Shown here: positions 11,189 through 23,000 of the stretch, piece after piece
Position numbering within the stretch: the stretch's first letter is position 1
How the letters are laid out: each line of letters opens with the position of its first letter
NCBI RefSeq assembly: GCF_037975245.1
Contig: NC_092568.1
Location: 25,341,501 to 25,405,500, forward strand
Reading direction: 5' to 3'
Length of the DNA stretch: 64,000 nucleotides
DNA from: Apostichopus japonicus
Lineage: Eukaryota > Echinodermata > Holothuroidea > Aspidochirotida > Stichopodidae
The notes under the pieces: model-generated
What the model saw: only the letters and a program-made list of their open reading frames with translations
Database searches by the model: none
What the model was told of the DNA's origin: nothing
Program-made: the position numbers and the translations under genes

Positions 11189-11542
11189 CGCGGCGGGGGT
11201 GCAGGCCCTAATTCGCCATTACTAATGTAAAAGAGAGTTTTGACATAATTGGACCTCCATGCTTTTTATACATCTACATGAGACATGTCGTTGTCTACAT
11301 TAGCATCTCGCGGTATACTGCGCAATTTTAACGGACCGTACGGTACATGATGGCATGCGATGTAATAACCGATGCTTGCTTATATGATATTGCCATTAAC
11401 ACGTTGAACGCGCGCTTCGCGCTCGAAAAGTTTGGTTATTTTTTCAGGCAAGTCGAACAGTTTTGAGGCTTTTCATCCTGGAACGCCATTTCCATGCTCC
11501 CCGATATGATGTGATATCTGCTGTTTGCGTTACAAATACGAA

Positions 11543-12317
11543 CAGGCGCGTAGCGAGGAATTTGCCAAGGGAGGGGCGAAGCCTGTAGGCAAATTATCTA
11601 AGCGTAGCGCCACCATAGGTTGGCGCGAAGCGTACAAGAAAATTTTGGCCGAAAATGCCTCCCAGATCGCTGGAAATGGCACTACCCAGGACCATTTGTT
11701 AACGCGAAGCGTACAAGAAAATTTTGGCCGAAAATGTCTCCCAGATCGCTGGAAATGACACTTCCCAGGCCTTGTAAGTTGCCTCTAAGCACTTTCTATT
11801 TTGAAATTACTTAGCGATATCATTTAAAAAATGTTGAATGGGGGGGGGCGGGCGGTCGCCCCCATCCCAAAATGCGTCATGTTCCCCGACGACACGGTCG
11901 AGTTCGAGACCAGCCACAGTTGGTTTCATAGCACAATTCTACACACGCGTTATGATAGACCATATATAGTATATATATTGATCATTAGTGAGAGGAAAAA
12001 TGGAAACGTCAAAAAATGGAGTTGTCGGTGTAAGGGGTAAGGTGAGTCACACTTTTACGAAATCATTGATCCGTCACTGGCTACCCTTCAGCGCTGTAAT
12101 GATGTCACTGTTCCTCTTTCTCTTCCCGGTGTCTTCGCGTTTTCCTTTTACTCCCTCTTTTTCTCCTTTTTCTCTCTTTCTTCTTTTCTTTTCCCTTCCT
12201 TCCTCCTCTTCTCCTCTTTCTTCCCCTCTTTTTTCCTTTTTCTTCTCTTTTTTTCTCTTCTCTTTTTCTTACCCGGGGGGCGCGCGCCCCCAACGCCCCC
12301 CCCTGAATACGCACCTG
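11543..12317. mobile_element. Probable second nested hAT-type element
   Basis: Starts CAGGCGCGTAGCGAGG and ends ATACGCACCTG, an inverted-repeat pair of the same type as the outer element. The flanking octamers aatacgaa and aatatgca agree at only 6 of 8 positions, so the target duplication is not certain. It contains two related modules (11594 and about 11700, the second partial) and a long pyrimidine tract. Confidence 0.5.
12105..12272 (+). repeat. Polypyrimidine (T/C) tract
   Basis: About 165 bp of nearly pure T and C on the plus strand (tcttttctttt, ccttccttcctcc and similar). Such tracts can form triplex DNA. The long Lys/Arg/Glu-rich readings on the minus strand here are artefacts of this composition. 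Confidence 0.8.
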
Positions 12318-12978
12318 AATATGCAGGACTATCTAAGCGGAGCGCCACCATCGGTTGGCGCGGAGTGTACAAGAAAATTTGGGGTTTTCAAGGTCCCCAG
12401 ATGGCAGGAAATAGCACTTCCAGGGCTTTGTTAGCCCTGTCAATATCATCATCATTATGTGTTTTGGGGGTTTTCAGGGGCGATTTCTTATCATTTATTC
12501 CATTGGTACCCACAATTATAAATTGCAACAAGGCTAATCCCACCATGAAAGGGATAAGTCCAGCTAAGCCCTTCCCGAGGACACTAACCCGAGGGTTGCC
12601 AATTGTAACATCGGCCAGGGCTGGCATGAAAAAACTGTGTTACAATATATTCGAGGTACAAGTTTACACAAGAAATTACCAAACAATTTTAAAATCCCAG
12701 CATAGGCCCCTTCTCACATGAATCTAGGGCAACGTATCACATATTCCTGGTACAATTTCTTCTCATGAATTTGTAAAAGTTCTTGGAATCTGAAAAAAAA
12801 GGCTCGCTTACAACTTTACACGTTCGTTTTAAATGTTTGTCCAGCCTCCCCCGGCCCTAGCACCCTTGGTTTTGTTTAAAGTCCTGTAATTTGCTTAGGG
12901 AGTTAGGGACTCATGACGTCACAGTTCTCTGTGTGACTAGTTCAGCTAACAACCGTAGCTCCCTTCGAAAGAGAAGAC

Positions 12979-13440
12979 TTAGTTGAAAATCAACCGACGA
13001 TTGTTCCGCCCGAATTCATCGATCACATGATCATGATTCAGCTTCAGGTCCTTATTAATGTACAGGTGTGACAGTCCATTCAGGCGTTGCTCGGACATGG
13101 TTGAGCGCAGGAATGTCTTTAATAACTTCAGTGCACTGAAGGATCGCTCGCCAGTGGCCGTTGTAACTGGCATAGTTGCAAAAACTTGCAACAATGCTGT
13201 GATGACTGGATATGTGCCTAGTTTCTTTGAAACAACCAGTGCATCCAAGGCGCGATTTGGTCGGGACTCTGGTGGCTGCCGTGCCCAATACGCTTTCCAA
13301 CGCAGAATCTCAGCACCAAGACACTCTACTCCTCCTGGAAGGAACTCCTCGAAGAGTTGAGCTGATTCTCGCAGCAGAGATGAATCCGAATCGCTACAGT
13401 ATGCTGGTATGAGCAGGCTCAGTGAGTAGGCTGCAGCATT
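12979..13440 (-). pseudogene. Truncated hAT transposase (C-terminal dimerisation domain)
   Basis: The minus-strand reading ends at TAA 12979-12981. It contains TYPVITALLQVFATMPVTTA, then TGERSFSALKLLKTFLRSTM and SEQRLNGLSHLYIN. The xxxERSFSALKLLKT.LRSTM block is the signature of the hAT-family C-terminal dimerisation region, as in ZMYM1/DUF4371-like transposases. Only about 150 residues remain. Upstream the reading runs straight into a poly-G tract and the element's right end, so the DNA-binding and catalytic N-terminal parts are gone. The chance reading continues to 13560, but only to about 13440 looks like protein. The name is a family call; the exact clade is not resolvable by eye. Confidence 0.8.
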
Positions 13441-13528
13441 GTGGGCCAGGAAAATTTTCCGACATACGTGAAGGGGGGGGGGGGGCATGGCCCAATGGCC
13501 TCCCCCTAAATACGCCCCTGGCACGACC

Positions 13529-16500
13529 CCCCCCCCCACACCCAAATCCGACAGCACCACTTAGCATATGAATGCATAATAATGTAATTAAAGAGGGCTT
13601 TTATTTTTAGCTTGAGTGTTTGGGTGGAAGAAACACAGTTGTTCGTCCCGTACGTCACGCTGTATATTAATTAAGATGTAACCCAATTAATGTACCCGTA
13701 AAAATTTGTTAATTTTTTGTAATGAAGTATTAGTTATAACAGTTATAAAAACCAAAAGTGATTCTGGAATATGTTGTAATCTTGAGACATCTCTGAAATG
13801 TCCCGTACGTCACAGTGCAAATAACTTGGACCTGCCTATAACCGGATTACCACATACTACAACGGCAGGCCTAGTTTGTAACAGGTATACATCGTATCCA
13901 CTCAAGAGGGGCTTCAAAGGAGATGAAGTGCCGAGCCGTGTGTCCAAGTTTGAGAATGCCACACACATGATTGGGGCCAATCGCAGAACCCCCACTTTTA
14001 CGATCATGCATGTGATGGTATATGTAAATGGAGCTAAAGTAGAGGTACATGCTGCACTCTTCTACAAAAACACTGCATTCTGGTTGCCCTTTATTTCCTC
14101 TTTCTTGAGTAGGCTACTGAAGGTTTGATGAACGCTTTTATTTATCTAGTTTCAGTGCGTGACTGTACGAGGAGGGAAGTTCCCACTTTAGCAAACAAAG
14201 GTCATTTTATTTCGACTGATATGTTTACGGAATCGAAGAAGCGACATAATTGACGTGCTACTTTCATGCATCATGTAAAACGGTACCCACAAAAAGTCAG
14301 AAATTTACGTTACCGCTTTGCACAGTTACAATAGGCTATTTATAATCAAAACCGTGCCCACTTACCGGAAGTATTTCTCGTCAAAACTGTAACTAATTCT
14401 GAAAATTACCGTTTTGAAGCCATGTACAGAGCACGCAAAGCGGTACTTGTTTATAATTTTATTGTTGAGATATTATGCCTATAACGATATGTTTGACACT
14501 GATTTTTGAAGTTCAAAAGTTCTCGACAGTTTTGGCTCGTTCCTGGAAATTACGTTGTTTGTATCACATTTTCAAGTTACTATATAACCACAAATTCCAC
14601 TCTCAGATATCTAAACACCGTTTTGCAGGGCTATATATAGTAGATCTATTTTCAGAGCGATAAGCTTTTCTTGAAACCGACTGCACGGCCTAGCAACTTT
14701 TCATAACTGAAACTAACAAAGTGTACACACAATTGGCTTTATATAGTGTCAGCTGCATTGGAAGTATTTCGATTGTATACAATGAATATATAGGGGTGCA
14801 GCATTTCCAGGTAGATCCTGGCCTCTGCTATAGAGATTTTGAAGCACATAAATATATGTATCTTAATATGCTCTGTGGAACATCATATATTATAGCCCTA
14901 GTGGGCCCAGGAACCCCGGAAGCTACAGCGTTTCGGAGCTGACCTCTTTTTCTATCGTAGCGAGTGCACGAAGATAAATGCCAGAAAGAGAGCAGTTAAT
15001 CTTCACTTGAATATATTTTATGCCCTAATGGGGATCCTGGGGATTTCAGCTATGACATGTTCATTTTACAATGCTTAATTTAAGCACAAAAATACCTTCT
15101 GTAGCATAAGCCAGTTTCATTGGAATGTATTTGAAGCCCCAGGGAGAGCGGGGTGGTTGTGGGGGAGGCAGGAGGCGAAGCTATACCATTCGGAAATATT
15201 TCAGCTTTTCTTTTTACTACTGGTGGCCGGACGGCGGCCCCGATGGCGATTTGTATCAAATTTTCGACAACTACATATCTTTTTTTCGAAAAGGTTTCTT
15301 TCTCGAAACTTTAAGTTTAAGTAGAAATTTCGAGGTTTCATGTCGAATTTTCGTGGTTTCAGGTCGAAATTTCGAGATGATGTTCAATCTGGAGATTTCA
15401 ACATTTTCATATAATCTTGCAATATACCTTGTAAGCTCTTATATCTGCTGTTGTTGTATTTCTTCGAAATTATGACTTTATATGAAAATATTTCCACCTA
15501 AACTGTCGAGATTTCGGCAATTCATTGAAATTTTACCTTGTTAGATCGAAACTTACCGTAGCTGGGAAAAAAGCTAGTTCAATTGGGGGACATTGAATTA
15601 TGAGCTATTTATGAAACGAAAAAAAATCTCAACGTTTGATTGCCTATAGCACTGTTTGCTAATGCAAAGGATCCACCTGAAAGCTTCCATCACTGTCATG
15701 GAATGAAGGTCCGGACAGAGGGTGATCTGGAACCCCCTGCGAAACTCCTCCACGATATAAACTGATGGAGATCCTGCTCACAATATTCAGGCAAAACCGA
15801 GGAGGAAGAGGGTGCAATCGTAGAGGGGGGGGGGGGGGACATTGGTCGAGTGCAGGGGATGGGAAACATGATGACTTTAATGAGGGGGCAAATCACAATG
15901 TTACCTCAAAAAAGTCCGACAAATGGATTCTCTGTGCTTTCCGTACCACAAATTCCAGCATTGATTTTTGACAAAAGGGCATTGAGTTCCACTTTTATAT
16001 AATTTTTCAACTAAAGAGCAGTTTTTAACAAAACAAAGGAGAAGTTTTTAATGGAAAGAATGCTTTTTGTATCAAAAAGGGACACATCTTATTTATAAAA
16101 AGGAGCACTTTGAGTTGTTTGACAAGACTACAATTCCCCTGGCATTTGAAATGTCGACTGTTGATATACCGAAATATTACATTTTCTATCTGAAAATTTC
16201 GACTAAATCCTTTCACATTTGTCCATTAGTTTGTTGAATTTTGTTTCGCAAATATTGACCCTGTAAAATATATTGGGTTATGTAAAGTCGAACTTGTGAA
16301 GTTTGGTATACAAAATTCCAATTTCTATTTTGGGTTTCCGAAGTTTCAAAGGGTCTGCTTTCAAATTTTCCAAATTTCAATTAATTCATTTCAGACTCCG
16401 GCTCATTGAAATAAAAATGCTCACTATGTTCACAAAATGATGATTTTGGAAACAAGCCAAAAATGTTAGCTGGCTACATATCTCGAGTTAGGGGTAATTT

Positions 16501-16587
16501 CAGCTGGTGTTTTCAAATATAGCGGCGTGGAATAAGTTCTCTTCAATATAAGTTTTACATTGTTTGCCACCATAAGAACCATTTAAA
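13529..16587. other. Intergenic/intronic stretch without recognised gene
   Basis: Holds a 140-codon open reading (13706-14128, plus) with no recognised domain or splice context, a cluster of TTTCGA-containing short repeats (15285-15540), and G tracts. I see no supported exon. Confidence 0.5.
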
Positions 16588-16944
16588 GGCATTGAAGACT
16601 CGCTCCAAACCGCATGCGGCCATCTGAAAAAGTTAACTTTCTGTTGCTTGAAGTGACGTTTTGTTCGTGTCGCTACAAAATGCAGACAGTAATGAAACGT
16701 GATACCTTAATTGTTATCTTTAGCTGGACCTGAGATGTCCATCGCTGTATCGTTTGTATACTGTGCTGTGGGTATATTGACCGCAGCTGTATATACTGAC
16801 TGTATACACTATAGTGTCTAATTACCGACGGTAGCAAGCTGCGTGTGTTTTTTTCTGGGATCGATGGTGGTGTTTAACACCTCATTCGAAACTAGGTCAA
16901 ATTACCGGCATTAGACGTTTCTTTTTGCGCGAGTCTTCACACCC
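16588..16944 (+). mobile_element. MITE family with GAAGACTCG ends, copy A
   Basis: Begins (TTTAAA)GGCATTGAAGACTCGC and ends GCGCGAGTCTTCACACC, so the tips are inverted repeats around GAAGACTCG. The interior has no ORF and is shared with 31839-32166 and 56972-57196 (both inverted) and 59887-60243 (direct). It is a high-copy non-autonomous DNA transposon. TTTAAA at two of the copy borders could reflect a TTAA target, as in piggyBac-like elements, but this is not established. Confidence 0.8.
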
Positions 16945-19900
16945 GCGGCCAATTGAAGGGAGTCGGAACGTTTTGTGGCGACCTTACATTAATGACTCCA
17001 ATAGAGGAGGGGGGGGGGGGGCGCAATAAATTAGTGTTTCCTATCACAAAAAGTGGAGGAATGGATATCCTTCCCCACGCAAACAATGATGCAGTTATTG
17101 GACAACCTTGAGTATTGACCTAATTATGTGTAGCCCAATTTTGCCTCAAGAATGCACCATTTTCCGTCTAAAACTGGAGGACCTACATGGGGATAGGCTT
17201 CAACAATCCCAGAGCCACATACCCTCCATTTTACGATACTAGATCTCTCGCTCATCCATGCATCATCGACATTGTGTACTTATTCTACAAAATTTACCTG
17301 GAAAGAAATAGTCACTGTTTGTGGTAAGCCAGGAATAGTGTGGAACTTGACTCATTTTGGTGATGACCTTTGTAACTTTTATGTGTAAGTCACGAAGCCA
17401 CAGTTGGCCAACAGAACACCTGTTGTATGTACATAGCTAGTACTGCGCGGAATGACTACTGCACAGTTTCCTAGTAGAGGAACAACACAAGAGCACGGAT
17501 TTTCCATTGAAGGTACAGTTAGTTCAGTTATCGAGAAATGCTGGAAATTGCAAAAAGTTGAGGTACTGAACATTGCTTAATCGGAAGAAGCTTGGTGATT
17601 ATTTCTTGCTTGGGATTATCTAATATCATGAAATCATTTGAACAGAAGTAATGTAAATTAGTTAAGTTAGTCCTTAAAATCGGCGACCGCAGTAGTACTT
17701 AGTGTGGATTAGTTCAGTTGTTTCTTTGAAAGTTAGGCATATACTGTAGGCCTATAGCACAGACGTTGCTCTTTCGCAAGTTCTATAAACTAGTATTACT
17801 CATATACGTCTACTGAAAATTGTTAGCATTGGCCTAAATATCTGGCAAATATTTGCATCAATACTAATATTAACAACGAAAGTTTGGTCCTGGGACCGTG
17901 CACCTACTGATTTCTTACATGGTAAAGCCTTTTCGACAACCTTTTGACAAATATACTTACCAGGGTAATAATAATGGAGAATATACAAGGCTATTGCAGC
18001 AATATGCTACTGTATGTAGGCCGTTGATAGGTTTTCTTTGAAAATGAACTACCATTGTAGGTTTCACTATGGAAAGCATATACTGTATGTTTTTATACAT
18101 TCAGGTTTACATTGTTAGTATTTCAAACATGGAGAATTAGTTGGCAATTTGGTTATGCTAAGCTGTCAATGATCAACTTTAACTTTTAACAGAAGTTGGA
18201 AAATGTTATAGAACCTTCATGTTTCAATTTTGGCTGCAGTTAACACAAGGGATAATCAAAAGTCTTTGTGATGGATATAATTAGTACATTTCACGTACGT
18301 TACATCTTTTTGCTGAAGATGTTTGCCATTGTCGATCATGACTTTTTACAGTTTTTCAGCATTGAAGTGTGTGTTAACTGCTGAAATAGGAATTTTCTTG
18401 GCTAATTGGCAATTAACCAACATGGCTATTTGGTTGTACTATCAGCAAATCAGCCTTGTTTTAAATGACAAATTTATGTGTAGAATTACAGTAGCTAGTT
18501 CAGTAGACGTGGTACCCCACAAATCTCTCCTTTTAAGCAAGGATATAAAGTAGGTTAATTATTCCTGATTTTCAAGGAAGTGTACCATACCGCTATACCC
18601 TGGCTGGCTCGTTGCTTTTCGAAAGATGAATTATAACAGTTTAGTCAATGATCCCTTCATTCAAGTTAAAACAAGTTTTCACACGTATGTAGGTGTATTT
18701 TGCTCTTTCTCTCAATATGGTGGTTTATTTGGTTGGTTATTCCTTGATGTGCTGCAAACACCAGTCAGACATGTTGTAGATCTGAATCTTTATGTTGAAA
18801 TTATTGACTTCTCCCGCATTTTCACTACACACCAACAAATTTATCTGATCTATGCAACTCTTTATTTAGCTATCAACATTTGTGCATGCAACGTTCCATA
18901 TGTACATGACGCGTAACAATTGTATGATATGTTTGATAATCTCACTAACTTTGATGTGTGTTATAAAGTTTAAGGCTTTAATTCCATCTTGGTAAAAGTT
19001 CAAATGGCAAATTCACTAGATGCAGAAGGCATTGTATGTTAAATCATTTCATACGTGTGTCAAATAGAATCCAGTCAGGTTATTAAGGGACCTGACCTGG
19101 TCGGAGGCAGGTAAATCGGGTGTAAAATTCCTCATGTACTTCAAGTCCAAGGATCTGACATTGAAGCATACAAACAATAAAATTCCTGGTGAAGAAGAAA
19201 GTATAGTGATTTCAAGCATTGAAGTTATAATTAAAAGTGCAGATGGATTGATATTGCTTTTAAAAAAGAGTTGCTGTGTTTTTTTTAGAAACAAAAACGA
19301 AACTTAAAATTGTTACTTCCTAGACTGGTCACCATGGTCATATTCTATGTGGCAGTTAACTTAGTTGATGTGAGTAAAGGTTGCAGTTCCTTGTGTGCAC
19401 TTTCGACTCAAGCTCATACATATTCCATAGCAGACAATATAAAACTGTTCTTATAAAAGAGAAAAATATTCCACACTGAATAAATGAAAAGTCTACATGC
19501 TTCTCATGCAGTTCTGGAGATATATAGTTGATTGAATGTAATCCACATTTTGACTCAGGGTAAACCCATGTTTATTTTTCCACGGAGTGGATCACAGTTG
19601 TCTGTGATGTCATCACTGTTGATGTTGTTTAAAAACTTTACTTTCCTTCTTAAATTGTCTTGTTGGCTTATCCTTGAAATGTGATATATCCTTGGAAAAT
19701 GCTTGCTGAACTAACTGTCAATGGTTGCAGTCACAAATATTGGTCCAAAACTTTGCCATATAACATGCTATTTGGACATTTATGGATTTGAAATAAGGAT
19801 GCATTCAATTTCCCACATTTTGTTAAGCGTATATCCTGTAAATGTGAGTGCTCAGTCATTTCTGTTTGAACTTTGAACATACATTTGATGGACAATTTAT

Positions 19901-19998
19901 AGTACTGTATGTACCTGACCCCTGTACAGGCTGGTGAATTGAGACTGTCCATGCAGGAAGTGGCTCAGCTAAATTATTGCTGGTTTTTTGTTTTATAG
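16945..19998. other. Stretch without recognised gene, upstream of the SH2 gene exons
   Basis: By position this should hold the 5' exon(s) or an intron of the SH2 gene. I could not find an exon with a matching phase. A 60-codon chance reading starting at 18626 has a weak donor (TAT|gtaggt at 18689) but no supporting similarity. Confidence 0.4.
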
Positions 19999-20053
19999 AC
20001 TTTCCCCCTTAACTCTATTTAAACATCATCAGAAGTTTGACATTTTTGGACAG
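19999..20053 (+). CDS. SH2 gene, candidate exon a
   Basis: Acceptor tttatag|A and donor CAG|gtatgt. It gives LSPLTLFKHHQKFDIFGQ, opening with one base of a split codon and ending in phase 0, which fits the next exon. No similarity supports it beyond phase and splice signals. Confidence 0.4.
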
Positions 20054-23000
20054 GTATGTTGTAAAATACAAGGTCAGATATTTATGCTTCTCTCAACATA
20101 TTGTGAGTTGTAGTGATATCCTCTCAATTCACTCAATTATATGTGAAATATTAAAATAAACAGATTTTGCTCAATGGGGAAAGTGACTGCATACAAATTT
20201 TGCAAAGTTATTTGACTTTTGATATGATCCAACCATTACTATCTGTCATGCCTAGTTTCTACAAAATTGCACTTTCCCACCTGTACTAAACATTACAAGT
20301 AGAACTTTGCTATATATATTGAAGAATCTACCTAGCTCTTTAGCATCTCTGGATGACTGCTTACGTTTTCCTTCTCTAGCTTCCCTAACATTCTGGAGTT
20401 TAAGATATGTGTACTCATTTGGTCATGATTTTCTGTCCACTGTAAAGTTAACTTACAGTACTAGTTATTTGTTTTGCTCATGGTGATTATTTAGATATAA
20501 CTTGTCAGTTTACAAAGAAGTGCAGTACTATTTCCTATAAATTCTGCTTAATTGATACTTAGGAATCCTAAAGTTACAATTTTTGACATGTTTATATGAC
20601 TCTTGCTAAAAACATCAGTGAATGTTGCAGGAGGTTTCGAGGTTACATCATAATTGGAGGGCCAAATGTTTCATCCTCTTTAAAAGGAGAAGCAATGTTA
20701 ATCGTCCTCATTAACCTCTATTTGATAGAGATCTGTTCAGAGATGTTATTGCTTGATGGGTTTCATCATACACTGGATTGAAGACTTAAGCAAGTCTAAA
20801 GATGTCATAACAAAACCACTAACGGTTGTATATGTGTAATGTCAATGTGTCTCCATCACTTTGATTATTTTTCATAGATGTGGGTTATTTGAAGAGTTGT
20901 TGCTTAATTGTGAACATCAGAATCTATTAATACTGACATTGTTTTTAGTGGGAAGACAGCTTAAACTTTAAAACCACCATGCAAATCAATAGAAAAAACA
21001 AGTAGAAACCACAAGACTACTTCTCTCCTTTAAAGTTTTCTTTCATGTTGAATGGGTTGTCATCTGTTCTTCCATTGTTTCTGAGGCTTGTAGTTGCTAC
21101 GCTTTGCCTTAAATTTTTTGTGACTCAGTTACAGCTGAAATTGAAAGAACTCAGCTAATCAAGTTTCCTTGCAGAAAGTAGTACAGTACTTTTTGGATGA
21201 TTGCATTAATGTTAGTTGAATGCTATAGATGAAAGTTGAATGTCTTTTTAGATTTTAGAAGATGTACAGTTTTAATTCATTTGATTGAATTGATTCAAAG
21301 TATCAGCCATTTGTTTAATTTCTTGTGTTCTTGTGTTTTTTTGCAGCTTCTCAGCAAGCAGTTTGAGCACTTCAGAACATTCTGCTACCTTCACTCCTTG
21401 AACATTCCTAGAGCTAACCAAATGATCAACGTCTTTCAGGTAGTCTGTAAAGGTTATAATGTAAGTTTATGAGACTATATTATTGTTGTATGCTGTAAGT
21501 AGAATAGTGTCTGAAAGAAAACAAGTCGCAAAGTTAAATGCTCCTCCGTAATTGCTGTGACCTATGATACTCGTCCAATTCCACATTTTCCGGACGCATT
21601 AGTCGATTCTTTCGGAATGGTATGCACTACCAGGTTTGTCCAAGTTTCTAAGATGTTCTATGATATTTCGAAATTTTCGAGATATCCGTGGAACATAGGA
21701 ATGCACACGTACACACGCAGACATAAACATACAGACCCGAAATTGAAGCGAACAGTTTGTCAAACTTCGTTGGGGGAACCTACTTAGTAAGGAAGAAAAC
21801 CAAGAATGTCCCAAGATGTGGGTAATATTGACTGAATTACAGAGTAGCGGCGAATAACTTTGACCTGATGGCAAATCAATTGACATTGGCCAAGTAAATC
21901 TTTGGAACCTGTTCATTGAAATATTTTGAGGGGACCCTATTATTCGATCTTTACTCCTGTCACTATTTGAGCTCTGGGAAATCTGAAAGTGATGTAACAG
22001 TTCAGTACTTCCCAGTTACACTGTAGTGTCTACAGTATAAAGTCGCAGTTTGTAATTAAACTTATTTTATCACTTTGTACAGTAGCTAGTTATTGCACAG
22101 TTATTTCAATTGTTTCCTTTAGGCTTTTACTACATTAAATGAAATGAAAAGTTAAGTACTGAGTCTAGAGAATGGATTAATTACATTAAATTGAACAGAC
22201 GTGGTCATTTACACTGTTTAGTCGTACAGGAAGTTCAAAACTTCCTGTATTTATCTGTGTGCAATTGTCCAGTTGAGCTTTATGAGCTACTCAACACTGC
22301 CTTTAAATGAATGACAATGCATGATATCTACAATTGAGATGGAAAACTCCTGAGTTTCTGCCTACTGTACTCAGTGTAGTGTATGTGATGAATTGTCAAC
22401 AGAATCAAAATCGATGGTACGCCATTGGTTACATTTACCGTTGAGTCACTAATTGCAGACTTTCAAATAGTTGGCAGTACCCCTTTCATTGTTGTTAATG
22501 ATTTTAATTGTATTGTTTATAAATCATATCACTTTTCCTGAGTGTCTTGAGGTTCGCAGTTGCTTTAATATTGTCACGTGCCGTTGCTCCATTTCAATTT
22601 CTGAAACATACTTTGTTATGAATTAACCTAGATAACCAGCCTTACGTTATGTTACGTTACTGCAGGGCTCACTGCTAAATCAGTATACAAACAGGTTACA
22701 AATTTTTAAATAGCCACAAGCAATTTTTTTAATTTTTACCATTTCCACAGTGACCATTTCAGTACTGTGTGTTCATCATTCTCTTTACTCTGTTTGCACA
22801 TGACAATTTCTCTCTTCCACATGTCCACATGTTCATTGTAAAATTTGTAAGCTCTTTTGTTAAATGTTGTTATCTTTAGATGTTTTAACAGTCTGTGAAT
22901 TTTGTGTGCTTGTCAGCTTGCAGATTGTGCATTCCCTGTGTGAATACCTAACTTGTAGTAGCCAACTGTTTACTTCTTTTCTCAGTTAATGGCACTTCAC

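Larger units (their letters stand above)
10076..13520 (-). mobile_element. 3.4-kb composite hAT element with intact borders
   Basis: The left end CAGTGGCGTAGCC and right end ATACGCCCCTG (reverse complement CAGGGGCGTAT) form hAT-like terminal inverted repeats. Both sides are flanked by the identical 8-bp gcacgacc (10068-10075 and 13521-13528), marking one insertion event for the whole block. Inside are a truncated hAT transposase on the minus strand (12979-about 13440), a nested MITE with its own TSD (10806-11188), another probable nested element (11543-12317), and several copies of a CTATCTAAGCGGAGCGCCACC module. The transposase is truncated, so the element is non-autonomous. Confidence 0.8.

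Noticed and set aside
12105-12372. Long Lys/Arg/Glu-rich readings on the minus strand
   Set aside because: They are the translation of the T/C tract at 12105-12272, not a protein.
13706-14128. 140-codon open reading on the plus strand
   Set aside because: No recognisable domain, no splice or start context, adjacent to transposon debris. Length alone is not enough in 64 kb of AT-rich DNA.
18626-18916. Candidate 5' exon of the SH2 gene
   Set aside because: An ATG followed by a weak donor at 18689, but the phase (0) does not match exon a, which needs two preceding bases, and there is no similarity.
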